Assembly (NCBI RefSeq): GCF_964340395.1
Contig: NC_135555.1
Span: 4,233,501-4,297,500 of the forward strand
DNA from: Glandiceps talaboti
Taxonomy: Eukaryota > Hemichordata > Enteropneusta > Spengelidae
Direction of reading: 5' to 3'
DNA: 64,000 nucleotides
The position numbers and the translations under genes were made by a program. Below are positions 12,781-25,952 of this stretch, piece by piece; positions within the stretch are counted from its first letter, which is position 1, and the number at the start of each line of letters is the position of its first letter. The notes under the pieces were generated by a model. It did not search any database. It was not told where the DNA came from and saw nothing but the letters and a program-made list of their open reading frames with translations.

Positions 12781-14339
12781 GCACTCACACCTCTTGAAAT
12801 CTTTGATTACCATAGAGACGGATACTTTGAGAGGTAGTCTTCAAATTCATTGCATCTCATGTTTTACAGTGGTTTCTTAACTCCTCAGTCGTGGCTACTT
12901 CCATGTTCCGGTTCACTTGAATCTTTGTCTCAAAGGTTATTTACTTTAGCTTGTCTTCTTTTTTTTGCACTTTTTGTGTGCTTTTATGTGTCAGTGTGAA
13001 ATACTGTACTACAGTACACATTTATTTGATTTCAGTGGTAATGCATCTTTGATTTAGCTTTGCATCAATACTTTGTTGTTGTTTTTGCATTAATAATTTA
13101 TTTTTTTGTGCACAAAGATGCAAATGTCAAAGACAGTGGCATATATGTCATACATTTTGACATCGATGTTTCATATCTGACATATCCTTCTTCAAAGTAC
13201 AACTCAAAAGAATGTAGTTGTTACAAGATATAGGAATGATTTCCATTTAAAGTACATTGTTCAGTTTGCAGAGCAAACATTCTCTCTAAATCACAATATG
13301 TTAAAATATTTATTTTTTTTAAATTTCAGTTAGATTGAGAATCCGAAATATGAAATAATATCACTGCTATGACTATTGCCACGTATTATTTTTATTTATT
13401 CAATGCTGTGTAATAAGTTTGGAAATGACTACACATGTTTAGAACTACTTATCAAATTTGAAAGTATTTAATCTCTGGTAACTTTTCTTTCTGTATCTAC
13501 TTTCTTCTGTGCCTGTGTTTCTGTTTACTGTATATTTATTTGATGATTTTGAATTTCCAGATATTTTTCCTAGTACCGGGTATATACTTTTTTGAAAAGT
13601 ACAACCTATGCCTTTGCTTGCTTTATTATTTATTATTTAATTTCATGTTATTATTTTTTTACACACTTTTTAAACCAAATATGTATCACATTGTCCATAT
13701 CTGTGACACATTGTCTTTAAAAGATCAATCAGCTGTTAACAGCAATAAGCCCTGAAGGAGTTAAGAATCCCACACAAAGTTGAAATCATGACAAATGTAA
13801 ATTTATATTCGCTATGTGTATGTTGTAGAATACCCATCATAGCTTAATGTCTGTGCTAATGTGCATGCTATAATAATGCATTTGGTTGTCGAATGGTGTT
13901 TGTCTATGTGTATTGATGCATGAAAAGTAGTTTCCCCTTCCATCTTTCTAGTTTGGTACATCCCTTTTGTATTTGTGGACTGGGCTATTCTACTTTGTGT
14001 AAATGAGGGGGAGGAGGGAGATGCGAGGCCATCACTGGTCTGTCTGCAAAGATAATTGTGTGATATTAAGTAGTGATGTGTTTATATAATAATCAAATAT
14101 TTGAAGACACGGAAATCATACTGATTTTGTGTAACTCAATTTTCAAGTTCATTAAATCTTTGTACTGTGTCATTAAAGTTAAGTAGTCCTACACGAGATG
14201 ATTTAGTGTAAACTTAAATAAAACATTTATACTGTGTAATTTTCTGGATGAACACAACGATGATTTTTATCCATTTCTTACTGTATTTATGTAACATCAA
14301 GTGATATGTTGTAATGTTTAGTTCTGATAGCATAATCAG

Positions 14340-14520
14340 AAGTTATAGCTACCTGCTAGTAATGTTTTGCCTGTTCCAGTTAGAGGCCAGGGTTTCAATC
14401 CCAGGTTCTTCCATTAGTGTTATCTTATCAGTGGAACCATAATGATTAAATAGGATTATACTTTTGTCTTTGACCAACTTTTTCTGAAGCTCTGTCAGAC
14501 AACTGTTTTTCAAACATAAA
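14340..14520 (+). mobile_element. SINE-like dispersed repeat, copy A
   Basis: The segment contains GGTTTCAATCCCAGG, close to a tRNA-type RNA polymerase III B box (GGTTCGAATCC), then TTATCTTATCAGTGG, a GACCAACTTTTT-like part and CTGTCAGACAACTGTTTTTC. A second copy is at 31840-31990 and a reversed, more diverged copy at about 46830-46955. A tRNA-derived SINE is the likely class; the A box and 3' tail are not clear. Confidence 0.5.
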
Positions 14521-14565
14521 TTATTTGAATCCTTTTTCTGAGTTTAACGAGCCTCATCAAGCTCA

Positions 14566-15010
14566 GTCTGATTAAAATCCGATGTAGTGTACACATCGCG
14601 ATTTCTTTTTGGCTGTTACGTTTACTGTCGTTTGTTCTTTTGTGAGCGCTCGTTACATACATCTGACAATACCATAGGTTTTCTCAAACTCAATCTTGTA
14701 CTGACAAGTAGCCAACCAGAATCAGTTTTTAAATATAACTCTTAACGTTTGAAATTGTAAGAAAGAGAACGACCACACAATAACAATAACATCATTGTCT
14801 ACACTCTGTGCTTATGCTCTTTTCTAATATAGCGCTCTGAAGTACTGTACATATGTTTCTGTGTATTATGCTTTTTCGTGGGTTGAGTGAATTCACTCAG
14901 CACTCTCACGTGGCTCAGGGAAAACCGATGTTATTGTGTCAGAAACGACAGTAAACATAACAGCCAAAAAGAAATTGCGATGTATACACTACATCAGATT
15001 TTAAGCAGAT
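14566..15010. mobile_element. Foldback element with ~68-bp inverted arms
   Basis: The left arm 14566-14633 (containing GATGTAGTGTACACATCGCG and TTTTTGGCTGTTACG) is matched in reverse complement by 14942-15010 at roughly 90 percent identity. About 310 bp of unrelated AT-rich DNA lies between the arms. Long inverted arms with no coding content fit a non-autonomous foldback or MITE-type DNA element. No target-site duplication was identified. Confidence 0.7.
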
Positions 15011-15119
15011 TGTATCAAGCTGTGTGTGTACTTGGTCTGTTCAAACACCAAAATATACAACCAAAAACATTGTTTCCTTGTCCTGGAATTACATTTAGTA
15101 GTAGTTCTGTACTTAGAGC

Positions 15120-15215
15120 ATAAATAACATACCTCGTGTCAGTATTGTAACAATACAAAAACAGCTGTAGAAGGCGAGGTGATTTAGCCAAAATAAACTA
15201 GGTGAATTACTTATG
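15120..15215 (+). mobile_element. Fragment of the foldback family of 18059-18282
   Basis: CAGCTGTAGAAGGCGAGGTG, then GCCAAAATAAACTAGGTGAATTAC, correspond in order to one arm of the foldback at 18059-18282 and to the half copy at 34364-34492. Divergence is high and only one arm is visible. Confidence 0.35.
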
Positions 15216-16292
15216 TTGTGAATTTGGAACTACTGCAAAGGAAGGAAAAATTCAGTTTGATAAAACTTTGTAATTAGATCAGACAAACCATTACTTGTGG
15301 GTGATATAACTAGTGATTATGCTATCAGAATGGAAGTGTAACATGTTATCAGTAACTAACATTACTTTAACACTAATCCTACACCTGTTTCTTGACATTT
15401 TTCAAGAATCTATACTTTAAAATTTACTTTTTTTTTCTGGCAGTTTTTAACCTTTTTTTGTTCCTTTTTGTTTAGGAGGATAACATTTTTGCATAAGACA
15501 TCACTGCACAATTTTTTTTTTACAATTTAATTATGAAATCTTTTATGAATTAACCATATTCTTAGTCATAACTTGCACTAAAACAGTAACACTGAATCAT
15601 TTTATATTTTTCTACAGAGATATTTTTCACTGACAATTTGGTATAATTTATTCATCATTTTTTTTTCAGTCTACATATTAAAGTGTATGATTTAAGCATG
15701 TATTTATGTGTATAAGATGTTATTTTTTGCTCTAATTATTTTCTCTGCCAACTCAAGGGAGTGAATTGACTTGTAATGTCCTATAAAATCTGTTTTCAAG
15801 ATGATGTTCACATACGTATATAGGTATCACTTTCAAATGGATTTTTTTCGAAAGAAGGGAGATGAAAATACTAAAATCATAAAATTCTATGTATTAAATA
15901 TGAATTGCAATTTTTTGAGTGCCATTAATATAAAAACATAAACAATAAATTTATGTCATGCTTCAGAGTTACTGCTTATTTTGGTTTTAGTTACCATGGT
16001 AACTACAAAGTTTTGGTGATTGTACATGGGCATTGATTTGATTGGTCTTTTACAGACTAAACAAGTGTTAGAGAAAACATCAAATAAAACAATGAACAAA
16101 CGTCATTCTGCCAACATGAGTAACAAAACTGTCATACACCATATACTAGTGTTTACCATGGTAACAAACAATGATGTGATTTGTATTCATTCACCATGGC
16201 AACCCATTACCATGGCAACATATTCTATTCCAACCAATGGTGCTGTTTGTCACATGAACTGATGGCATCACTGACTTTGACTCTTCTTGCAG

Positions 16293-19200
16293 AGGTAACG
16301 GTAATATTGATCCTTATGCCCCTCATGTTAGATCGTTTACACCAAGACTATCACCAGCCTCTACGTCAGTACCACCAGCTAAGAGACCTCGCCGTGATTT
16401 CACACCTACTACTACTACTACTACTACTACACCTAAACCTACCACTTTTACTACAAAGAAACCCTTCACAGTTTCAAAGACAATTACACAGATTAAAACA
16501 GATGATAGTGGTGCAGGAGGTAGGGTTTTTTAATCTCATCTTTATCTACTTTGCTCAAGTTGCTCAAGTCCTGGGGCTTTTTCACTCTATATTTGACACA
16601 ATAGTATTCTTTTTGAGTGAGTTATTGCATACAGTCAGGTGAACATTAACCCCATACCTTGCGAGACTTCTAGTTTTAAAAACTTGATTCATATTTTCTG
16701 TCACAAAATTTGAAATGAATAACAAATTCAAAACATTTGAAAATTTGAGGGTTGCAACTTTGATATAGTGAGAACTAGTTATATATTTACATATTCATGA
16801 TTCAAACTGCAAATGCATATAATAGATGTTGTAAACTTGTAGGCCATCTATTATTGTACATCAATTTTTAATGTATTTTCAAACTACACTCACTAAGATG
16901 TATAAATGTTGTGTTGGAATCTTTTCATCACTAACATCAGCTGTGTCTCTTCTTCATAGAAAAGTATCATTATTGTCAGGTTTCATCTGGTACTTACCTG
17001 GCTTAGTAACGTCATAGTGGCTCACCACTCAAGGAACTAGATATTTTCATAAACTATGGGTTCTGGAGAGTCAATTTGTTTGTCATTTTACATCACCCAC
17101 AATTACTTACGATTTCAGAGAAGCAACAAATTGATCCTGTGCATTTATAGGGTATCTTTGCTATGGGCTAGTGCATCATGGGAGTCAGCAGAAACAATGT
17201 ATTCCAGTTGTACACTGAATATTAATGAACCATGAGTACCTATACCCTTCAGTGTTTTTATAATAACAGTAGTTTTAGAAAAAAATTTATAAATCATGGT
17301 ATGTTTTAGAAAGTAATTATTACCATTTTCACCTAAAACTTTGAATACAAAAACAATAATGGAAACAAAGAAAGAAAGATATCAAAGGATATATTATGAA
17401 TTACTCTTTGTAGTTGTCATGGTAATCTATAACTAATGTGTAATTGTTATGATTTGTTTTCTACAGATCCATCACCAGATATACTTATATGTGGCAACTG
17501 TAAAGAACAGTTCACAGATGTTGATGAACTTCAAGAACACAAAAAACAAGGATGCGCACTTAAGTTTGTGTGTAAATGTGCAACCAAGACAGACGTAAAC
17601 AACCAGAACAGCTCAGGTAGTTAAAATAGCTGATTTAGTAATTTTGTAGATTCACAGTGCCCCCCTCCTCCTCCAGTGCATATATGTTTCTCTTCTATAT
17701 GCTTCATAGTAGCTCAAATAGTCAATTTTTTATCCTTTTTACCACAGTTCTACCATATTGCTAACTCTAAAACTGTTTTCCTCTTTTCACGAAGTCATAT
17801 ACTACATATTCAAAAGTTATATTTATTTTTCCACTCTGAATCATAATTTATACTGTTCGTCTGTACCATTGTACTGTCTAATTACATTCTTATAAGCCAA
17901 GGCATATTATTTTGCTGTGCCATAAAAGAGGGTTGTGATTTTACGAAAAACTACAACAATGTAATTGGCACAGTTTGTTGTGTTCTCCTTCCCATAAACC
18001 CCAGACAGTTTCACTGTACAACCAAATATGTTGTTTCCTTTGTTCTGGTGTCATTAGTTTACCTAGTATATTTTGGTCAAATCACTCATCCTTCTTTAGT
18101 TGTTATTGTATCTGGTTCAATGACTCAATGACATAGACTTGTCATATGACTGCCATAGAGGGCGTTGTATACTATCGGTATTTCCAACCTGGTGCAGTTT
18201 TATGACAAGTATATGTCATTGAATTGTATGCAATAACAGCTGAAGAAGAAGACTGGATGATTCAGCTGAAGTATACTAGGTAATTATTTAATATTAAGTT
18301 CAGAACTAGTTGAATTGTACATGACTATTTACCTGACATGGAGTATTAATAAATAATTACGGAGTAACAGTTTTTGGAAGGCATGTTGTGTTTGGCTCAC
18401 CTGTTTATGGAAGCCATGTTGCATTATGTCTGTAATGATAACGCAATATTGAAATATCAACTTTGGCTATGAGAGACTTCAGTATATTTATTACAGTAGT
18501 CGTTCAATACAAAAAGCTTGAATCTTTGACAGGTTTCACACCATGAGTGGGCTTTTTCAAGAAATTTGAATGTAAACGTAAATATTCTAAATAATATTTA
18601 TTCACTATATTTGTTTAACATTGTAGACTTTCCAGAACCAGTGGCATGGGTGTGCAATATGTGTGCTGAACGATTTAACTCGGCATGGCTATTAATGAGA
18701 CACGCCAAAGAAAACCATCAAGTACAAGTCTACTCGGAGGAACCACCAGAACTGAAAGATGAATTGAAAGATGAAGACAATGACCCAAAGATGGAAGAGA
18801 GCGAAGAGAATGGTGAAAAAAGTCAAGATACCTGTAAAGATGAAGACGAATCTCAGGTAATATTCTTAAACCTGCACTAGATGCAAATGAGAGTTTCTTT
18901 CATTAAGTAACCAAAAATGTTTTCACCAAAAATGTATTAATTTCTTGTAAAAAAGACACCATTCTCTCTGTTAAGTAGTGGTCCATATTATCCGTAGGTA
19001 GTGTAGTGGCAATTTTAAATCTTGAGCGAAAACTCGGTTTTAAATTTGTCACCATATTAAAACTGCACTAGTTGTAACTGGAGATATCATTTTTTTTATC
19101 AGACAACCACAATATAGTTACTGGAAATTGTTAAAATACCAATAATTAGACAATTTGCATATTAATCAGCAGTTGATCTTATCCATAAGTAGTACAGTAA

Positions 19201-20546
19201 TAGGTTGAAATCTTGGTCACCATTGAGGGCACTGATTTTTGGGTGTGGACCCAAAAATCCATTTGCTTTGATTTATTGTAACATATCATGTATACAGCTC
19301 CAAAAATATGCTTACCCACCGGTGGTTCATTACTATTCAGGGTGTACGATACCAAGACTAAGTCACTTTATCTAACAAAACATTTATGAAAAACATTGCA
19401 GTTGTAGCTGTGAAGTTGTAGAAGATTGATATAAATAGGATTCAACCTTGAGTGAAATGAGACTGTTAAGCCTTCTGGCAAAACATCTCTAATTGTATCA
19501 GGGAAACCCTTGTGTGATCTGATTGCTGAAATTATCATATCATTTACCCTTATTTTGAAGACTGTCAATCATAGTGTGTTTTCTTTGTCTGCATCAAAAC
19601 ACAGTATTTGTTCTACTTGCTAAAGGAACAAGGGGAAATCAGTCATAGAGTTAGCATTGACTTCACTTAAGTCCATATTCTATGTTCTACACTCAACAGA
19701 CTGTATATCATTGGAATGATTTACCTGAATTTGTTATTGAAGCCAAGACTGTGTGTGACTTTAAAATTAGACTTGATCAGCATAAGAACAAAAAGAGGGA
19801 TTATCTAAGCCTTTGAGGCTTCCTTCCCTGTTTTGCCATGGAGTTTCCATGGCAACCATAGTAAATCATAGTAAATCATTGTTTAGGGGTCTTAGGCTTT
19901 GTTAATGTCTTGATTTCTATTCAATGTGAGGCTGTAACTGATCTTGTAATCTGGAATATTGGCCTCACAATGAAGTCCCTTGTGAATCACATTTGCTGTA
20001 TATATAGCCTTGTATTACTTGTACTATATGCCTGATCAGTGTGTCCTCTAATGATAACCAAATTTTGTTGTTGTGAGTCAAAATGAGAAAAAAAAAGGCA
20101 TTTCTTGTGAGTCACCACATAGTAAGAGATAGGGAACACCAAATTTTGGTGCATCACTAGAAATTGTGTGCGTCAGTGGCGCATCAAATTGGCTTTGAGG
20201 GCATACTGTCCCTGAATCACCATTAACAGTGTAATGTCATCTACATCTCTCATTTCTCAAGTTCAAGTTCAGTCATTCTCATTTGGTCTCCAACTTCAGA
20301 ACAAATGATTCACACTATTGTATGTAGAAGTACATGTACCTCTCCCCCTTTACTTACGTCATATTTCTAAAGTTGCTTTCCCGTAATAGTTTTTAAATAT
20401 TTTTATTTTGTTCCCCATTGTTGTACCTTTATCTTGATATCACCACCCCATCATATTAATACATATATTTTATTTCATAGGAAAATGATGAGGATGTCCT
20501 ATTGGCTGACAACGGAGCTGAACCCGAAGAAGAGGCTAATAACTAG
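16293..20546 (+). CDS. BCL11-like zinc-finger protein, 3' coding exons
   Basis: Four exons with matching phases are seen: 16293-16519, 17467-17616, 18627-18856 and 20481-20546 (stop TAG 20544-20546). Exon 1 here is Pro/Thr-rich with a PPAKRPRRD basic patch that could be a nuclear localisation signal. The second carries a C2HC finger, Cys-x2-Cys-x12-His-x4-Cys. The third carries a C2H2 finger, Cys-x2-Cys-x12-His-x4-His, with FNSAWLLMRHA, followed by an acidic Lys/Glu tail. This finger pair, the short H-x4-C spacing and the FxSAW..L..HA signature match the N-terminal fingers of BCL11A/BCL11B/CG9650, which are nuclear transcription factors that work with NuRD/SWI-SNF complexes. The C-terminal finger clusters of BCL11 are absent; the protein ends 22 codons after the last splice, like short BCL11A isoforms. 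The start lies upstream: exon 16293 begins in mid-codon and has no ATG. A short isoform or a truncated paralogue are both possible. Confidence 0.65.
16975..17230. repeat. Diverged dispersed repeat, intron copy
   Basis: Parts of this intron segment (ATAAACTATGGGTTCTGGAG, GTGCATCATGGGA, CAGTTGTACACTGAATATT) recur in the same order at about 40305-40560 in an MVD intron. The family is old and its class unknown; no open frame is present. Confidence 0.4.
18059..18282. mobile_element. Long-TIR foldback element
   Basis: The ends TTACCTAGTATA and TATACTAGGTAA are inverted repeats, and similarity continues inward for about 95 bp per arm (for example CTTCTTTAGTTGTTATTG against the complement of CAATAACAGCTGAAGAAG). 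The centre holds CCATAGAGGGCGTTGTATAC. It sits in an intron of the BCL11-like gene. A half copy is at 34364-34492 and a fragment at 15120-15215. It is probably a non-autonomous DNA element. Confidence 0.7.
19676..19816 (+). mobile_element. LINE ORF2 C-terminal remnant (Jockey/CR1-like)
   Basis: A 46-codon open stretch ending at a TGA reads TVYHWNDLPEFVIEAKTV, then DFKIRLDQH. This matches the conserved C-terminal block following the reverse transcriptase of Jockey/CR1/Rex-type non-LTR retrotransposons (V.dWN.LP..vv.a.s...Fk..LD.h). The rest of ORF2 is missing upstream, as is usual for 5'-truncated LINE copies. It lies in the last intron of the BCL11-like gene in sense orientation. The 3' UTR of the element may run on toward about 20000 but its end was not defined. 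Confidence 0.65.
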
Positions 20547-21259
20547 ACAGAATAGAAAATAGGATATAGTAATCTTGATGCACCTTGACCTTGAATGACC
20601 TTGATAAATTTGCATAACTGGATTGACAAAGTGATCACCCAAAAGATTTTAAAATGAAGATTTTGTCGGTATTGTGGGTTTTTTTTACGGTTTATAAAAC
20701 TGTAAAGACAGTAGTGTGTCTAGAATCCAACCATCAGAGTTGTAATGGTAGATCCAACCTCTAAATTGTCAATTTATATATATATAAAAATGAAAAAAAC
20801 CCAGATATGATGTTGTATTGTCCCTATCAGTAGTAACATACCTGTACCAAAATTACAAGTACTACCAAAATTACAATGTTTACATGTTCCCATCACAATT
20901 TCTAACAGAAAATGGATTACTTAGTATTAAGTGTTTTGCGTTGTGTTCCAATTCTCTACAAAAATTCATCACTAGCCTATATAACTTTATTAACAGCTAT
21001 CAGCTTGACAATAATTACTGAGTTGCCAAATTAATTGATCATTGTATGATTAAAGGCAGTATTTTAATGTTCTACTTTGCCAAATTGTATCCACATCTAA
21101 GCAGCACGTTATATGTCTTTCAAATTAACGACTCTTTAAACCTAACTACTCCAGATCATGAGATGCTGTCGATTTAATTCATAATTACTCTTGACCTAGG
21201 GGGTCATGTGCTCGTTGTTGTCCTTAGTATCTCTCAATTTTGTTCCCTTTACAAATATA

Positions 21260-21442
21260 CTGTAAACCTAGATATTTTTGCTTCTAGAAAATTTTGCTAT
21301 TTTACAGTCTTCAGCTAGTTTTCAAAGACTAATTTTCACTAATTACCAGACAGGTAGATTGTGTTCATGTCCAAGAAGGCATTTTAGTCATGACTTATTT
21401 TTGCGTTTTTGTTTTCTGTAGTGAAAATGTGCAGGTTTACGG
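21260..21442. mobile_element. MITE family B, copy 1
   Basis: The termini CTGTAAACCTAG and the inverted GCAGGTTTACGG are flanked on both sides by TA, as for TA-targeting (Tc1/mariner-like) MITEs. The interior (GACTAATTTTCACTAATTACC, TGTCCAAGAAGGCATTTTAG) is shared with a second copy at 34101-34297. There is no coding capacity. Confidence 0.65.
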
Positions 21443-23327
21443 TATCTATAAAACACAGAGGGTAATCAGCTATAATTACATAGATGCTTAAAGTTATTGT
21501 AAGTAAAATTGATTAAACTTGATAATGAGTTAAAAGATAATACATTCCAAGTTGAAGTAACAGTGTACATGTAGGGACAAAAACTTCATCAAGTGGGGAA
21601 ACAGTTAAAAATGTGAGATTTAATGATTGTCTTTAGAATGAGTGATAGCAAAGTTGTGGTGATCACAACTGGTGCTCTTAGATTTCAAGAAATTCGCAAG
21701 TCTGGGAAAGATTATTTTTCTAAATTATATGCAAATACACATGTTTTGATAGGTATCTACGCAAAAATGAATGCATGATTGCATAACAAAGGAAATATTT
21801 CATTTGACACAGGTATCAGTAGTGAGAGCAAGTTGTAGTTGTAAATGTTGTGTAAAACATACAGAAAATTATTGTTATTAAAAAATAATGTACTTATTCG
21901 GTCTCAGTGAAACTGACAACCCAGATAATGAGGTGAGGTAATCAACAAATAGTACGAACACCCCCACCCCCACCCCAATTTAGGATAAGTACTAATTAGC
22001 ATAACAATGGGTGATATCATGTAAATGAAAATGTTGATACAATTTTTCTTTAATGTAAGGCCAATTGCACTTAACAAGGGCTGGCTAAAATATGAACTGT
22101 TCCAGAAAAGCAAACGTGATCTGTACATGTGTAATCTGCTTATAATGTTCTACGCATAGAAGATTTCACCTTTGTGTAAAAATACAGTTGAGAGCTTGAA
22201 ATGCCACCAAGTGAATATTTCAATTTTCTCCAAAAGCAAAATCTGCCATTACAATTCTGTTGTTAATGTGTTTGAGAATGAATATGTACAGCAGTGTTTG
22301 TCTTTGTCACTGCCATGGTAGTTATGATCACATGATAATTGGTACTATTTGAACTGACTACTGCAACTTTAATTGGAAGTTTTGAACTCTTATATATGTA
22401 GTGCGCCCTCAACATGACCTAAGATTAATGACTTTGTTTTCATATGACTGACGGGGGAGAACAAGAGACAGGATTCTAAATTGCAAAGCATATCATATCT
22501 TTATAATGAAATACCAGTAGACATGCATGTCATTGTAGATTGTAAATTACTTAATCGGATATTGTTTGGTGACGGTATTGTCAGTGTCTCTTCTATTTAG
22601 TGCCTTAAAACTCACAACTTGCAGTGGACAGGCACCATATTAGCAGTTTCTGAATCTTGCCTTCACATTAAGAGAGATTGGCAAAAAACAGAGAAATCAC
22701 AAAATACTCGCTCAACAATAGCGGGGAAAAGATGATGATTTTGACATCTCATAGGAGCTCTGGACATTTTATACAATTTTAAAGAAGTTCAGATTACTTT
22801 ACTTAATGCCAAATCTTGACATTCTCATTATTAAAATGGTCCATTTTGCCTTAAATAAGATTGGAAAACTCCCCTTGAAAGTATCAATGGAACTGTCCAT
22901 CATTTGTTTAGGACTAATCCATTTCAAAGACAAGGGTGGAGTAGGTTGAGATTTTTGGTGCATCTGTTGATTGCGCTGTGTATATCATATACATGTACTA
23001 TCACTGTAATAATGTCCTGGGCCAAATCAAAATTATATGACTCAATTTACTCAGTCGCAAGATTTTATCCTAAAGGATTATGGTTTTAAGATATGATCCA
23101 GATTGTATATTTTTGTGATTGTATGGCCTTTTTCTTGGACATTTTTTGACTATGTATGTGTCATAGTTTAGGTTAGTGGTATTTTACAAAATTAAATAAT
23201 ATTCAGTGTTTAAAAAAATGTCTTTGAAGATTCTATTGGTTAATAGTATAACTAACTACTAGAGAGGAAGAGATGAAACATAGAGAGACTTAAATGTGAA
23301 TAAGAAAATGTTTTTGATGTAGTTTGC

Positions 23328-23328
<1 letters not shown>

Positions 23329-23368
<40 letters not shown>
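23329..23368. repeat. (GAT)n microsatellite
   Basis: About 12 GAT/ATG trinucleotides are followed by a GGTTGTTGTGGTGG tract. It is a simple repeat. Confidence 0.9.
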
Positions 23369-23369
<1 letters not shown>

Positions 23370-24804
23370 GTTGTTGTGGTGGTGGTTGTATTGTGATTTA
23401 GACCAGGATTTTTGCCTGTAGAGTCTTTAACACAAAGAAGTCATGATTTGATGTTTTTGTTTATTATGGACAAGTTGATTCTTGTTCATATGTGATGTAT
23501 ATTTACTGTTTAGACAAATGTACAAATGTGATAAAAGACACAGAAAACAGACATCACAGAGATGTTCAAAATATCCAGGCATAATTCCACAACATGATGC
23601 TCTTGAAATATTGTGCGAAAAATTTGAAGCACAGTTTCATGTTGAAAGTGTGCTGTCACTGTGACAGTTTTGGTAGCTGTAACTGTTCATAATTTTTCAT
23701 TAATTATTGTCCATTGAAAAGTACAGCAAACCTTTACATACAGTGGTCCAATTATTTTGATATGCTGAAATATACTTCTTTGTGAGTGATTGATAGTAAT
23801 ATGTACACTCACATCATGGAAATATATAAAGTTGTGAAAGAAATACGGACCTGTTACTCATCTGTCAACATATTGTACAGTTGTCAATGCTGATAGGGTT
23901 TGATCACTGAGTAAATTATACATGGCTTCAGAAAGTACAGTATAAATAAATTGAAGGTGAGAACAACTAAAAATCTGTTCCAGTTACAGCTACCGGGGCC
24001 AGCTTGAAAGATCAAACATAGTGGGTGATATATTCTACCAGAATTGTGGTCATGTGTGACAGTTTTACCAGGAAAAAAAAGAACATCAGAAGTTTTTGAG
24101 AATATTTGAAATATTTTAATGTTTTTGTTTTGTTCCTGTTATATTTTTCAGTAGACACACTTGTAATCAGAGTACAGTTATTTTGCCCTAACAGGCTTTA
24201 CCAGATAAAAGGGTTCATGGAATGAGTTCAGTTTGTCTGTCGGTGTGCCCATTTTGCCCTAACAGGCTTTACTCTGTCCACCGGTATTCCCATAGACATT
24301 TTGTTTACTGACAGTTGTCAATTTCATTCAAATCTTGCACAAAAATGAGACTTAATATGTTACTCATCCATGTCATGTGATATTGTTTTGTACATTATAG
24401 CCAAATGACATCCTTGCCACATTTGTCTGTAGATATGTTCCACAATACACTGTATAATTGATTTTCTATCAAAACACTTGATTTAGACTTTGAAATTTAA
24501 TGTCAAATAGTTTTACCATATCATAGAACTGTTCAAAATAAGAGTATAGCACAAGCATCCATCACTTTTTATCATAGATACATCTCATGCTTTTCCGTCA
24601 CAATTTTATCTCCAAACCAGCAGTTTACAGTGTAATAAACTCCACCGATAAACTTGCATCAACTTTCAATCTTGACTGTAGTCCTCTTTCTACCAGGAGG
24701 TATCTGTTTGTACACCAAGAAACTACAACTTGGAGAAAAACAGGAATGACTTTCAAGGACAAGTTAGACTTGACATTCATACTTCTTCACTTGCCATGGT
24801 CCAG

Positions 24805-24905
24805 TATAATTTTTTGAACATTGACAATATCTGTATAACTTGGGCACAAAAAATGCTCCTTTTTTTTTAACATTGACAATATCGGTGTAACTTGGCACAA
24901 AATAT
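24805..24905. repeat. Tandem duplication of ~50 bp
   Basis: AACATTGACAATATCTGTATAACTTGG-type sequence occurs twice, at about 24818 and 24868, separated by a poly-T tract. A similar small duplication of TTTTGCCCTAACAGGCTTTA lies nearby, at about 24181 and 24254. Confidence 0.7.
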
Positions 24906-25952
24906 ACTGAGGGCATTTTGCCTGTGATTGAGGCTTGTCTCAAATATGTTAACCAAGATGTAAAAAGTTCACAAACTAAAATACCATGACAACAGGAATT
25001 CCACTCCACAGAAAGAGTAGCTGTGTGGACGTAATAAAAGTGTCTGATAAATTTTGCCCTCCAGCAGTTCAGTGATGATCAACAGCGAAAAAGTGACATG
25101 ACCATATTTGCAAACTTTCTTCATCAGCCGGAAGTGTTCTGTAAAATGTTTTCCCATTGACTCCAGAGGGCGCCATTCATTAAAAAAATGTAACCCTGGC
25201 GGTGGCAGTCCCTGGATGGGTGGGTACCCATGCTTGTTAGTGAAATTTCGATTGTACCCCTTTTCCTGGAATATTTCTATGAAGAACACTGGGAGAAAAT
25301 CACTGCAAAAAACACCTCTTTATTTCCAAAATCCAGGAGGTTTCAGTTGTATGGTCCTGGGATTACAGAACTCCAGTACAGGACCTTCGTCCCTGGGCCT
25401 TCATCAGGAAGTTTCTTCTGAGAGAAAGTAGAAAAGGGCATCCTACCCCTATTCTCGGAGGGTGATCTGAAAAAGTACCACATTTGACTATTCCACAGCC
25501 CTAGATGGCCAATGAAAAAACACCCCCTTTTCTGTGAAATTTCTAACAAGCCTGCTTACCCGCTTCATCCTAGACTGCCACCACCAGGAGTGTAACAAAC
25601 AAAATCTACATTGTGTAGTTGATGTTGTTGATAGTACTGACCTATGGCTTTCAGTACCTTGGATGTACCTGTCCTGCAAAAACCCTTTGCCCACCCCACT
25701 CTTCAGTGACGTGTGGAATGTTCCAATTTTTGAAAGTAAGTTTGGGCAATAAAGCAATTTTTGGTGTTGGAGAACTACCTTTTATTTAGAGTACAGTTTC
25801 TTGTGGGTTTTTTTTTTTTTTAATGTTTTTGTTATTCATTGGTGTTTCTGTTATATTTGTGAATTTTAGGGTTTTAGTGTGTGTAATATATACAGATAGA
25901 GATTTTTTTTTGAAATTGTTCTTGTACTTTGATCAAACAGACCTGTATATTA

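Larger units (their letters stand above)
1..16292. other. Gene-poor, repeat-rich 5' region
   Basis: No exon with recognisable protein similarity was found on either strand. Open frames here are short, low in complexity or lie in tandem repeats. The stretch is AT-rich and holds microsatellites, minisatellites, short direct duplications and palindromic elements listed separately. Because the first BCL11-like exon at 16293 starts in mid-codon with no in-frame ATG, at least one upstream coding exon must exist. Part or all of this region may therefore be its 5' intron, but that exon could not be located here. Confidence 0.6.

Noticed and set aside
24587-25757. Cluster of overlapping short frames on both strands
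   Set aside because: No homology, no splice pattern and no consistent coding frame; the segment is only somewhat GC-richer and may be an unclassified repeat.
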